This document shows, piece after piece, positions 27,778 through 36,623 of a stretch of 64,000 bases of DNA. This DNA is from an uncultured Prevotellaceae bacterium (GTDB lineage Bacteria; Bacteroidota; Bacteroidia; Bacteroidales; Bacteroidaceae). Location of the stretch: NCBI GenBank assembly GCA_902762325.1, contig CACWNV010000011.1:59854-123853 (forward strand). The letters are read 5' to 3'. The first letter of the stretch is position 1; each line of letters begins with the position of its first letter. The position numbers and the translations under genes are program-made. The notes beneath the pieces were generated by a model, which ran no database searches, was not told the DNA's origin, and was given only the letters and a program-made list of their open reading frames with translations.

Positions 27778-27820
27778 AAATCCAAATGAAGGCAACTGTC
27801 ATTTGGATTTTTGTTTTGTT
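27778..27820 (+). terminator. Terminator of the tRNA operon
   Basis: A perfect 12-bp stem (AAATCCAAATGA at 27778-27789 with TCATTTGGATTT at 27799-27810) followed by TTGTTTTGTTG. Confidence 0.88.
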
Positions 27821-27909
27821 GTTACATACTGAATGATTTATGATACATCCAACACATTCTTTCCATTGTTTTTTTCGTATTTTTGCAAAAACGAACTAAA
27901 CGAGCAGTT

Positions 27910-30528
27910 ATGAGAAAGAAGGTAATACTGGCAGCTTCTGCCGCAATCCTGTGTTTTAGCAATTCAATGGCTCAGGTGAATTACCCTTGGCAGAACACGC
28001 AGCTGCCAAGAGCTGAGCGAGTAGAGAACTTACTGGGGATGCTGACGCCCGAGGAGAAAGTAGGACTGATGATGAACAAGTCCATCTCCATCGACCGGCT
28101 GGGCATTCCTTCATACAACTGGTGGAGCGAGGCCTGTCATGGTGTAAGGCAGGGCGGCTACACCGTCTATCCCCAACCCATCGGCATGGCTGCTGCCTTC
28201 AATGCACAGTTAGTGTACGATGTCTTCTCGCAGGTGAGTGATGAGGCTCGCGCCAACTGGAACCGAACCGACCACAGCGACCCGAAGCTCTACAATGTGC
28301 CTATGGGCGTAACCTACTACCCCGGAAACCCTGAGCTGAGTTTCTGGTGTCCCAACGTGAACATCTTTCGTGATCCCCGCTGGGGACGTGGTCAAGAGAC
28401 CTGTGGAGAAGACCCCTATCTGAATGCCATCCTCGGCGTGCAGACCGTGCTCGGCATGCAGGGACCAAAGGACGGATACTTCAAGACGCATGCCTGCGCC
28501 AAGCACTATGCCGTGCATAGCGGACCGGAACCTTTGCGCCACTCCATGAACGTGGAACCTACGAACCGCGACCTCTGGGAGACTTATCTGCCTGCCTTCA
28601 AGGCTCTGGTGAAGAAAGGCAACGTGCGAGAGGTGATGTGCGCTTATCAGCGCTTCGAGGGTAAGCCCTGCTGCACCAGCGACCGCCTGCTTATCGACAT
28701 CCTGCGCAACAAGTGGGGATACGACGGACTGGTGGTTACCGACTGCGACGCCATCAACAACTTCTTCAATCGTGGACAGCACGAGACACACAAAGACCCG
28801 CTCAGCGCTAGCGTTGACGCCGTGCTCAACGGTACCGACTTGGAGTGTGGTAAGGTGTTCATGAACCTCACCGACGGACTAAAGAAAGGATACATCAAGG
28901 AGAGCGACCTCGACCAGCATCTTCGTAAGACCCTCACCGGCCGTTTCGAACTGGGAATGTTCGACCCTGCAGATCGTCTGCCGTGGGCAAAGCTGGGCGA
29001 GAACGTCATCAGCAGCGAGGAGCACAACGAACTGGCTACACAGGCAGCACGTGAGTCGATGGTGCTGCTTGAGAACAAGGGCAACGTACTGCCTATATCG
29101 AAGAACCTGAAGAAGCTGGCGGTCATCGGTCCCAACATCAATGACGTGGAACTACTCAACGGCAACTACGGCGGAACACCCACCGAGGCACATCAGCACT
29201 CACTGCTCTACGGCATACAGCAAGCTGTGTCGGGAGGAACAGAGGTCTTCTACAAGAAGGCTTGTGAACTGGACGACGAGTACACCACCGTTCACCACCT
29301 GCTCGACTTCAACGACGGCAAGGGCGTGAAGGTTGAGTTCTGGAATAATAAGGAACTGGAAGGCGAACCCGTGAAGACTGAATACCACACGGAGCCCTTG
29401 AACTTCTCTACCTTCGGTGCCTGGGGCTTTGCCGAGGGTGTCAGCAACGACAATCTGTCTGTACGCGTCACCGGTCAGTACAAGGCTACTTTCACCGGCG
29501 ATATGAAATACACGCTCGCCACCGACAACGGCTACGTGCTGAAGGTGAATGGCGAAGTGGTGGAAGAAGCTAAGGCTGGTGGCAGACGTGGCTTCGGCTT
29601 CCGTCGTGGCGTGGAATATAAGTCGTTCCCCGTGGAGGAAGGAAAGACCTACGATGTAGAGATAGAATACCGTCGCGGCAACGGCAACTTCGCCATGTTG
29701 CGTGGTGACATCTGCGAACGTCGTCTGGCTGACTTTACCGACCTGGCTCGTGAATGCAGCGATGCCGACGCCATCATCATCATTGGCGGCATCTCGGCAC
29801 GCATGGAAGGCGAGGGCGGCGACAAGCAGACCATCGAACTGCCCAAGGTTCAGCAGAGTCTCGTGCGTGCTATGCATAAGACAGGCAAGCCTGTCATCTT
29901 CGTCAACTGCTCCGGCTCTGCCATCGCTTTCGGCAGTGTGGAAGGTCAGTACGACGCTCTATTACAGGCTTGGTATCCCGGTCAGGGCGGTGCCAAGGCA
30001 TTGGCAGATGTACTCTTCGGCGACTACAACCCCGGCGGCAAGCTGCCCGTCACGTTCTATCGCTCTAATGACGACCTGCCCGACTTCCTCGATTACTCCA
30101 TGAAGAACCGTACCTATCGTTACTTCACCGGCACTCCGCAGTATGCCTTCGGATACGGACTGAGCTATACGACCTTTGCAGTGGGCAAAGGAAAGCTGTC
30201 GGCAAAGTCGATGAAGAAGAATGGAAAGGTCACACTTACGGTTCCTGTCACCAATACCGGCAAGCGCCAGGGTACTGAGACCGTTCAGGTCTATGTCAAG
30301 GCGCTGAATGATCCGGGTGCTCCGATAAAGGCACTGAAAGGGTTCCAGAAGCTCATGCTGAAGCCGGGAGAGACGCAGAAAGCTGTCATCACACTGGACA
30401 GTGAGGCGTTTGAGTACTACGACGAGGCAATCGACGAGCTGAGTCCTAAGGCTGGAAGTTATCAGATTCTTTATGGAACATCTTCCCGTGATAACGACTT
30501 GCAGGCACTCAACTTCACACTGAAATAA
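27910..30528 (+). CDS. GH3 family exported glycosidase (beta-xylosidase/glucosidase type)
   Basis: An 872-residue glycoside hydrolase with a signal peptide (MRKKVILAASAAILCFSNSM). The GH3 N-terminal barrel contains SWWSEACHG-like NWWSEACHGV, FWCPNVNIFRDPRWGRGQET and the nucleophile aspartate in VVTDCDAINN; the TDCDA form is common in xylosidase-type GH3 enzymes. A PA14-like insert lies at about 455-600, then the C-terminal GH3 domain (AWYPGQGGAKALADVLFG) and a fibronectin-like domain. It should release xylose, arabinose or glucose in the periplasm. A TATTTTTG -7 element is at 27878-27885. The start chosen is the ATG next to the signal peptide; one 27 bp upstream is less likely. Confidence 0.93.
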   Translation: MRKKVILAASAAILCFSNSMAQVNYPWQNTQLPRAERVENLLGMLTPEEKVGLMMNKSISIDRLGIPSYNWWSEACHGVRQGGYTVYPQPIGMAAAFNAQLVYDVFSQVSDEARANWNRTDHSDPKLYNVPMGVTYYPGNPELSFWCPNVNIFRDPRWGRGQETCGEDPYLNAILGVQTVLGMQGPKDGYFKTHACAKHYAVHSGPEPLRHSMNVEPTNRDLWETYLPAFKALVKKGNVREVMCAYQRFEGKPCCTSDRLLIDILRNKWGYDGLVVTDCDAINNFFNRGQHETHKDPLSASVDAVLNGTDLECGKVFMNLTDGLKKGYIKESDLDQHLRKTLTGRFELGMFDPADRLPWAKLGENVISSEEHNELATQAARESMVLLENKGNVLPISKNLKKLAVIGPNINDVELLNGNYGGTPTEAHQHSLLYGIQQAVSGGTEVFYKKACELDDEYTTVHHLLDFNDGKGVKVEFWNNKELEGEPVKTEYHTEPLNFSTFGAWGFAEGVSNDNLSVRVTGQYKATFTGDMKYTLATDNGYVLKVNGEVVEEAKAGGRRGFGFRRGVEYKSFPVEEGKTYDVEIEYRRGNGNFAMLRGDICERRLADFTDLARECSDADAIIIIGGISARMEGEGGDKQTIELPKVQQSLVRAMHKTGKPVIFVNCSGSAIAFGSVEGQYDALLQAWYPGQGGAKALADVLFGDYNPGGKLPVTFYRSNDDLPDFLDYSMKNRTYRYFTGTPQYAFGYGLSYTTFAVGKGKLSAKSMKKNGKVTLTVPVTNTGKRQGTETVQVYVKALNDPGAPIKALKGFQKLMLKPGETQKAVITLDSEAFEYYDEAIDELSPKAGSYQILYGTSSRDNDLQALNFTLK

Positions 30529-30941
30529 TGATTCAACAAGTAGAAATAACGCTGAAACCCGTTCCAAGGGGTTTCCATTTGGTAACTGGTGAGATTCTTC
30601 GCCAGTTACCAAATCTTCCGAAGACAGGACTAATGAACATCTTTGTCAAGCACACCAGTTGCGGACTGTCTATCAATGAGAACTGCGACCCTGATGTGCG
30701 TGACGACATGGAAACGATATTCAACCGGCTGGTACCCGAAAACCGTCCCGACTATCTCCACACGCTGGAAGGGGCCGACGACATGCCGGCTCATGCTAAA
30801 TCAGTGCTGAGCGGGGTAAGTCTCACCATTCCAATCACGAATGGTCGTCTCAACATGGGGACATGGCAGGGTATCTATCTGAATGAATACCGCTCTTATG
30901 GCGGGGCAAGGAAGCTCGTGGTTACAATCTTAGGCGAATAG
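30528..30941 (+). CDS. yjbQ: YjbQ/UPF0047 family protein
   Basis: A 137-residue protein covering the whole UPF0047 family. Signature elements are FVKHTSCGLSINEN, the ALEGADDMPAH-like stretch LEGADDMPAHAKSVL with a conserved histidine, and the late block WQGIYLNEYR. Some members have thiamine-phosphate-synthase-like activity in vitro, but the true role is unsettled. Its ATG overlaps the stop of the GH3 gene (TAATG), implying coupled translation, although no functional link between the two is evident. It converges with aguB, overlapping by 12 bp. Confidence 0.9.
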   Translation: MIQQVEITLKPVPRGFHLVTGEILRQLPNLPKTGLMNIFVKHTSCGLSINENCDPDVRDDMETIFNRLVPENRPDYLHTLEGADDMPAHAKSVLSGVSLTIPITNGRLNMGTWQGIYLNEYRSYGGARKLVVTILGE

Positions 30942-31811
30942 CTTCAGGATATCTCCATAGCTGTCGATGCGACGGTCGCGAAAGAATGGCCACCAACGGC
31001 GCACCTGTTCACTGCGTTCCAAGTCTACGGTAATCACTTCTCTCACTTCTTCGTCGATGGGTGCACGGTAGAGGAATTCCCCTTGCGGGCCGACAACCAT
31101 TGAAGATCCCCAGAACTGGATACCATTTGTCTGCCCGGAAGGATCGGTTTCATGTCCCGTCCTGTTCACCGTGACGACGGGCAGTCCGTTGGCAACAGCA
31201 TGACCGCGCTGAACCGTTGTCCAGGCGTCGCGTTGCCGCTCCTTTTCTTCCTCCGTATCACTACTCTCATAACCAATGGCAGTGGGATAAATCAGCAGTT
31301 CTGCTCCTTGCATGGCCATCAGACGGGCTGCCTCAGGATACCACTGATCCCAGCAGACGAGAACGCCAAGACGACCGACACTGGTGTCGATGGGATGGAA
31401 GCCCAGGTCGCCGGGTGCGAAATAGAACTTCTCATAATAGGCAGGATCGTCAGGAATATGCATCTTTCGGTATTTCCCGGCAATGCTCCCGTCACGTTCC
31501 ATCACCACAGCGGTATTATGATAGAGGCCGGGGGCACGTCTCTCAAAAAGCGAGGTCACAATCACCACCTTACATTCCTTAGCCAATGCTCCATAGAACT
31601 CGGTCGAAGGTCCGGGGATAGGTTCTGCCTGATCAAACTCGTTCACATTCTCTGTCTGACAGAAATACAGGCCGTTGTGCAGCTCCTGTAAGACAATCAG
31701 CTCGGCACCTCTGCCTGCCAGTTCTCTGATTCCTGCTGCCAGTCGTTCTTTGTTCTGCTCTCTGTCAGCCGTATTGTGTTGCTGGATGATTCCTACTTTC
31801 AGTTGTCTCAT
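30930..31811 (-). CDS. aguB: N-carbamoylputrescine amidase
   Basis: A 293-residue nitrilase-superfamily enzyme that hydrolyses N-carbamoylputrescine to putrescine, CO2 and ammonia in the cytoplasm. The catalytic triad regions are clear: glutamate in LIVLQELHNGLYF, lysine in GKYRKMHIPDD, and cysteine in LGVLVCWDQWYPEA. The substrate-specific segment NRTGHETD is also typical. It lies just downstream of aguA, and a TATCTTTG -7 element in the gap (complement of 31832-31839) suggests a second promoter. Together with AguA it completes the agmatine route to putrescine. Confidence 0.94.
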   Translation of the reverse strand: MRQLKVGIIQQHNTADREQNKERLAAGIRELAGRGAELIVLQELHNGLYFCQTENVNEFDQAEPIPGPSTEFYGALAKECKVVIVTSLFERRAPGLYHNTAVVMERDGSIAGKYRKMHIPDDPAYYEKFYFAPGDLGFHPIDTSVGRLGVLVCWDQWYPEAARLMAMQGAELLIYPTAIGYESSDTEEEKERQRDAWTTVQRGHAVANGLPVVTVNRTGHETDPSGQTNGIQFWGSSMVVGPQGEFLYRAPIDEEVREVITVDLERSEQVRRWWPFFRDRRIDSYGDILKLFA

Positions 31812-31877
31812 GTCAATTGGTTTTTCTTTTGCAAAGATACATTATTTTACTTAGAACGAGAAATAGACCTTCTCTTT

Positions 31878-32912
31878 TTATCGTGGAAACTGCATGGTGA
31901 GGCAGTGGATGGATCCGTGCTGCCGGATGATGGTCCGGGAATCAATCGGAATGATCTCGCGTCCTGGGAACGCCTCGGCTATCCCCTCAAGCGCTTTCCT
32001 GTCGTTCTCCGGCTGACCATAGACAGGACAGATGACAGCCCCATTGATAACAAGGAAGTTGGCGTAGGTTGCTGGCAGCCGCTGCCCTCTCTCCTCCCCT
32101 TCCTGCTCATAGAGGGGTGCCGGCATAGGCAATGGGATGAGCCGATAGGGCTGACCTTCACTTGTCAGCAACGACTTCAATTGTTGCTCCAGAGCCAGAA
32201 AGTCGTCATACTGCTCATCCTCACGGTCTTCACATTTCACGTACAGCAAAGTGTCATCAGGTGCTACACGTACGATAGTGTCGATGTGTCCGTCGGTATC
32301 ATCGCCCACCAAGTTGCCATGATCGAGCCAGACAACACGCTCAGCATGCAAGCGCCGTTTCAGTTCCTGCTCTATCTCTTCTCTCCCCATCGGCTGGTTC
32401 CGGTTGGGAGCCATCAGACATTGGCTGGTAGTGAAAACGGTTCCCTTGCCGTCACTTTCAATCGAACCGCCTTCCAGCACAAAGTCATCATGATCTTCAA
32501 ACGTCATCTTTCTGCCAAAGGCTCCTGCCTCCCATAGCTTCCTCGCTATCGCATTGTCAAGGTCGGCAGGAAACTTCTTTCCCCATCCGTTGAAACAGAA
32601 GCCGAGCATCACCGATGGCGACGACTCAGCATCCCTGTCAACCAAAGTGATGGCTCCATGATCACGCGCCCACGTGTCATTTGTAGGGCATTCAAAGATG
32701 CTGACGCTCTCCATCTCACGCACCCGAAGGGGCACGTCTGTCACCGAACGAGCCGCAATGACGACTGGTTCAAAACGGGTGATAGCCTCAACCATCTCAA
32801 CAAACGTATGGTTAATCTCCTTGAGATAGGGCTGCCAGTCGGTCTCCTCATGAGGCCAAGTCAGTTGAACACAACTCTGCGGTTCCCATTCAGCAGGCAA
32901 TATTTTCTTCAT
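31878..32912 (-). CDS. aguA: Agmatine deiminase
   Basis: A 344-residue enzyme of the peptidyl-arginine-deiminase superfamily that converts agmatine to N-carbamoylputrescine. Family marks are MPAEW-like LPAEWEPQSCVQLTWPH, the NDTWARDHGAI motif, LEGGSIESDGKG, DTDGHIDTIVR with the catalytic histidine, and the nucleophile cysteine (residue 337) in HGSIHCLTMQ near the C-terminus. Length is normal. A TAACTTTG -7 element lies upstream on the minus strand (complement of 32980-32987). aguB follows, giving a compact putrescine pathway. Confidence 0.95.
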   Translation of the reverse strand: MKKILPAEWEPQSCVQLTWPHEETDWQPYLKEINHTFVEMVEAITRFEPVVIAARSVTDVPLRVREMESVSIFECPTNDTWARDHGAITLVDRDAESSPSVMLGFCFNGWGKKFPADLDNAIARKLWEAGAFGRKMTFEDHDDFVLEGGSIESDGKGTVFTTSQCLMAPNRNQPMGREEIEQELKRRLHAERVVWLDHGNLVGDDTDGHIDTIVRVAPDDTLLYVKCEDREDEQYDDFLALEQQLKSLLTSEGQPYRLIPLPMPAPLYEQEGEERGQRLPATYANFLVINGAVICPVYGQPENDRKALEGIAEAFPGREIIPIDSRTIIRQHGSIHCLTMQFPR

Positions 32913-32987
32913 CTGGTCTGATTCGTTTTACAAGAGACGCCATGCTCTCTGTCCATTCCTGAACGATAAGATTGAGTGACAAAGTTA

Positions 32988-33364
32988 CGAATATTCACCG
33001 GAATAAACGAACGAAATCCAATTATTTGAGAATCTTTTTTCATCCGTCTCGAATTTATTCTTCCATCATGGGCAGTACAAATGCCCTACTCCCTACTGCC
33101 GAATCCCGGAATCCGACAGAACATATACTGCTTTCAATGAATGAATTTAGACAATCAGATTAGAGTCGCATGTTGAAAAAGAAATGCCGTAGGTGTTTGT
33201 TTTATGTTGTGTCGCAACGGAAGAAATGTCGTGGGGACAATTAGGTAAGAGCCGTGTTTTGAGAAAAAAAATTCGTGGGTGCAATTAGGTAAGAGCAGCA
33301 TTATGAGAAAAGAAATGCAGTAGGTGTTTGTTTTATGTTGTGTCGCAACGGAAGAAATGCCGTA
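32988..33364. repeat. Gene-free stretch with direct repeats before the structured element
   Basis: No gene is seen here. A 48-bp sequence at 33181-33228 recurs at 33312-33359 with one difference. Between them two units of about 43 bp share CAATTAGGTAAGAGC (33238-33252 and 33282-33296). The right copy runs into an AATGCC-gta-GGCATT hairpin (33356-33370) at the edge of the structured element. Confidence 0.75.
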
Positions 33365-33626
33365 GGCATTAGACAAAGGTAGCCAGCCATACAGTTGTCC
33401 CCTTGGGGACTGCGAACCAAAGGTCACTGTTCGCGTCAGCGAGGGAAAGTAAATGGCTGGGAAGAACGACATCCAAACCAGAAACCTTGCCGTTAGGTAA
33501 GGGACAAGGGCTGCTCATGTCGCCTACCGTAAAGGCAGGCTTATATTATTGGGGGGCATTTCCTTTCCAGCCATTTCGAAAAACCTAAAGGCTTTTCTGT
33601 ATGGCTGACTACCATTGTCTGATGCC
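33365..33626 (+). ncRNA. Putative structured RNA / hairpin element, copy 1
   Basis: A 262-nt element closed by 30-nt terminal inverted repeats (33365-33394 with 33597-33626; three unpaired or wobble positions). Internal helices: GTCCCC/GGGGAC (33397-33402, 33405-33410), CGAAC/GTTCG, CGC/GCG (33432-33441), CCTTGCC/GGTAAGG (33485-33502), GCCT/AGGC (33522-33536), GAAAA/TTTTC (33578-33597), and a 10-bp long-range helix AAATGGCTGG/CCAGCCATTT (33451-33460, 33567-33576). A second copy at 58462-58719 keeps these helices, several by paired changes. There is no open reading frame. It may be a structured RNA or a MITE-like mobile element; the family is not recognised. Confidence 0.7.
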
Positions 33627-34103
33627 AAAAGGCATCATTTGTAACTGGACATTACAAATGCCCATGCCCGATATATCTGGATTTCAAATTCATCATAACG
33701 AGATTTTGTCAAATAATATTCGAATTTTGCCCCCAAATTAAGGGCATCAGAGCAAACGAAAGGGTCACTCGTTCAAAAAAACATCATTTTTTGAAGTTTT
33801 CGATAACGTATTGACTGACAGATGGTTACGCAGACATCCAACTGTAAACGGGCGGTATACAAAATACAAATTTGCAAGAGGTAAGCTTTTGGTGCGCGAA
33901 AGCTTACCTTTCGTCGTGTGAAAGGTTATCTTTCATGCGATGAAACATAACCTTTGGCGCGGTCAAACCTTACCTTTCGCAGTGCGAGAGCTAAGCTCTC
34001 ACAAAATGAAGAATGAAGGATGAAGTGCGAAACACTGGTTTTTACAAATTTTAACCTCTATTTCACCACTTTTCCCCGACAAGTTTTTGTCAAGTTCTTT
34101 GAC
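33627..34103 (+). repeat. Large dispersed repeat, copy B (with 22-bp phased array)
   Basis: Second copy of the roughly 480-bp repeat, same orientation as copy A and directly following the structured element. The six cores start at 33877, 33899, 33921, 33943, 33965 and 33987, again exactly 22 bp apart. It keeps AATATTCGAATTTT, GTAAACGGGC and the end CCCCGACAAGTTTTTGTCAA. No gene is present. Confidence 0.85.
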
Positions 34104-34498
34104 TCTCTTTGCATATACAACAAACACTACATGTCTGTTTTACAACGACTCAGTATAATCTGATCACTTATCCATCTTATGGCAAAAAGAACATAGGATA
34201 TTTGTGCCATTTGGAATGGCACAATATCTTTATAGACAGGCATATCTTCCCATTCCCCATAGCCTCGTTGACAGCTCGGACAACTCTTTTCCGATGAGCA
34301 ATAGAATCATCCTTCTTCTGTCTCTATCTCTCTTTAAGCAAAAGAGCACAGCAAAAACTATCACTTGTCAGACCTCTATGATTCACTTTACACCCGAGCT
34401 TCAGTTCGCGATATAGGTTGTATTGTTCAACACATTCGCTATATATAAAGAGATATGAGGCTGTCATATGTTCTCTGGCGTAATTTGCGGAGGCAGAT
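34104..34498. other. Gene-free stretch
   Basis: No convincing gene, RNA or repeat is recognised in this AT-rich segment between the large repeat and the transposase remnant. Short open frames here show no family resemblance. Confidence 0.5.
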
Positions 34499-34655
34499 GC
34501 CAAGGTGCTCTTCGTCGATGACATCTACCTGGTGACAAAGCTCAAGAGGAGCATTAAAAAAACGCTAATGAACCTCTTAGACAAGATAATGCTTACTTCA
34601 GTGAGACCGTCAACGACAAGTTGAAGAACATCTGCTAGATAGAGTATACCAATTT
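34499..34655 (+). pseudogene. Decayed C-terminal fragment of an IS982-like transposase
   Basis: In one frame the sequence reads LFVDDIYLVTKLKRSIKKTL followed by MNLLDKIML, and after a frame change SETVNDKLKNIC, a stop, and IEYTN. These blocks match, in order, the C-terminal part of IS982-family transposases (LVTKLRKNMKN, DKIMLRKRA, ETVNDELKNI, IEHTRH). A deletion removes the usual LRKRA segment, and in-frame stops are present. No N-terminal part or clear terminal inverted repeats are found, so only a relic of the insertion sequence remains. Confidence 0.65.
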
Positions 34656-34659
34656 GCAA

Positions 34660-35145
34660 TTATAGCCATTTCGCAACTCCCCCGTGATGAGAACAAGTCC
34701 CTTTATGATTTCTGCTAAAACTATATGTCCCGTCTCTACATAAAGCTGTCGCTCCTGATGGAGCAGAATTATAATACGTAGGAGATTGAACTCTATAACC
34801 ATTTACATTAGTATAATACCTAACTCTAGTACTAAACGTAGTAACATAGGTTTTATGAGTCAGAATTCGCGATTTTCTTTTAATATCTCTTCGCGGAGGA
34901 TTGTCTGACAAATACTTTGTAGAAATATAGCCAATATTACCGCCATACTCCACAAGAACCCACTTACAATCGCAATAATCATCTATTGATACTGGCGTTC
35001 CTTTTGGCAAAGATGTAATAATCTCATATGCTACACCAGGCCCATACCGCAAATTGAGATTTGCAGTAACATAGCGTACATACGCAACAACATTGATGTT
35101 GAACATCGTCAACAACACTGATAAACAAAATAAGAATCTTTTCAT
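34660..35145 (-). CDS. Exported SH3-domain protein with DUF3761 C-terminus
   Basis: A 161-residue protein with a signal peptide (MKRFLFCLSVLLTMFNINVV). Residues about 24-82 form a bacterial SH3 domain (VTANLNLRYGPGVAYEIITS, then WVLVEYGGNIGYISTKYL), a fold that often binds peptidoglycan. The C-terminal 50 residues match DUF3761, with cysteine/histidine-bearing GATALCRDGTYSFS and KGTCSHHGGVAKWL. A cell-wall-associated role is plausible but unproven. A TACCTTTG -7 element lies upstream on the minus strand (complement of 35178-35185). Monocistronic, next to the repeat region. Confidence 0.85.
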   Translation of the reverse strand: MKRFLFCLSVLLTMFNINVVAYVRYVTANLNLRYGPGVAYEIITSLPKGTPVSIDDYCDCKWVLVEYGGNIGYISTKYLSDNPPRRDIKRKSRILTHKTYVTTFSTRVRYYTNVNGYRVQSPTYYNSAPSGATALCRDGTYSFSRNHKGTCSHHGGVAKWL

Positions 35146-35294
35146 AGCTCTTTGTTTTTAGTTTGTAAATTCTGTTACAAAGGTATGAAACATAGCCATA
35201 TCACGCATCAAAACGACAACATTGCCATGTAAAGATAGCAAATTAGCACCAAAATTGCAGCAATGTTGCCGGGGGTATAGGGATTACTTCTTCT

Positions 35295-36623
35295 CTACTT
35301 CACAATGGGAAGATCTTCGTACCCACAACCATAGTTGGATGTGCGCTGTCTTATAAAAACTTTCGATTTGTCCAAACGCAATACATATGCATTGCCATCT
35401 CTTTCGGGCTTGTACTGGTCAGAATAGGTCAAGTCTGGAATATTATCACTAATCTTGCTCTTTATCTTGGATATCGTTGGTTTAATATGCTTGTCGTATG
35501 TAACAGACAGGCCTTTGGCAAGTGACTTATACGATTTAAGAGCAACATGATAATAGATGTCATATTCTCTGGGGGTGAGTGTCACCTTCTTTTCACTTCC
35601 ATTATCAAACTTGAAGGCAACTTGGTATCTGCCAGTCTTCATGTCTTGCCCCAAGAACACCAAGTCGGGGGCTACAGGCGGTGGAGCCACGAGGAAATCG
35701 AACAAAGCCTTGTAGAAGCCGAAATACTTGAACTGTCCCTTGCTGTCATTGATGGTTATCGACTGGCGGATGCTCACCTTACTCTGATAGAATCCCAGAA
35801 TGTCATCTACCAATGTCAATATGTTCGAAGAAATAGGAATGCAAAGAAATTCCGTATAGTATTGTATCGAGCCTCCTGCGCTACAATAGGGCACAACGGA
35901 TGTGCCTATATTAATAAGCAAAGAGGGAGGTGTGTTGTGAAGAGCCTTTACTTGAAGACGCTCATACAGTACATTACGGAAAAAATCCACTGTTGTCATA
36001 TCACACAAGCGGTTATAGACCTGTTGAATAAAGGAATCTTCAAGATTGGGTGCCATATAACTGATGACATCCTTCACGTACTCTTCGTTCATTCCACGAA
36101 ACTCTTCAACCATCTTAGGAATATAGATGAAGTTGAAACCGCAGAGACGGGTAATGGTAACTAAAAGCCTAAAGTGCTGCATCAGTTCCGCATTGCGGGT
36201 TTCGTCATACGAACTCTCCAGATAGACCATATACTGGTCATTGAAACTGGCTTCACCTGTAGGACAGGATATCAGATATGGCTTTGGTAAAGGCATACCA
36301 TTGTCTGTTTTCCTTTCTTCTATTAGACAATACTGAAGTGCAATGAGCAACAGTGCCTCACGTGGAACGCAGACATTGTCACTAAGGGCAATGCTATAAA
36401 TGTGATCAAAAAAGGCTTTTCGTTCTTTCAAAGATAATTCTTTCAGAATATTAGCTGCATCTGTGAAGCGAATCTTACGAGCTTCGCTCATCTCCTGATG
36501 AGTAATAGAGTATTCTGACATGAGTTTCTTCATGTCCCTAATCTCGCTTTCTTCGATAATGTTATCTGCCTTAATCATATCGCTAATAATACGAGCCATT
36601 GCCGTTCTTTGTTCACGCGTCAT
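35295..36623 (-). CDS. TerB-like cytoplasmic protein of unknown function
   Basis: A 442-residue protein with no signal peptide. The N-terminal 100 residues are helical (MARIISDMIKADNIIEESEI, then MKKLMSEYSI) and resemble the TerB/TerB-N fold found in stress and tellurite-associated proteins; this is a weak, inferred match. The middle is of unknown family. The C-terminal part (VTLTPREYDIYYHVALKSYK) has a helix-turn-helix look and could bind nucleic acid, but the DNA-contact helix is not convincing. No ter operon partners are near, so a role cannot be assigned. Confidence 0.7.
   Translation of the reverse strand: MTREQRTAMARIISDMIKADNIIEESEIRDMKKLMSEYSITHQEMSEARKIRFTDAANILKELSLKERKAFFDHIYSIALSDNVCVPREALLLIALQYCLIEERKTDNGMPLPKPYLISCPTGEASFNDQYMVYLESSYDETRNAELMQHFRLLVTITRLCGFNFIYIPKMVEEFRGMNEEYVKDVISYMAPNLEDSFIQQVYNRLCDMTTVDFFRNVLYERLQVKALHNTPPSLLINIGTSVVPYCSAGGSIQYYTEFLCIPISSNILTLVDDILGFYQSKVSIRQSITINDSKGQFKYFGFYKALFDFLVAPPPVAPDLVFLGQDMKTGRYQVAFKFDNGSEKKVTLTPREYDIYYHVALKSYKSLAKGLSVTYDKHIKPTISKIKSKISDNIPDLTYSDQYKPERDGNAYVLRLDKSKVFIRQRTSNYGCGYEDLPIVK

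Noticed and set aside
33403-33588. 61-codon open frame within the structured element
   Set aside because: The second copy of the element does not keep this frame, and base changes follow the helices rather than codons.
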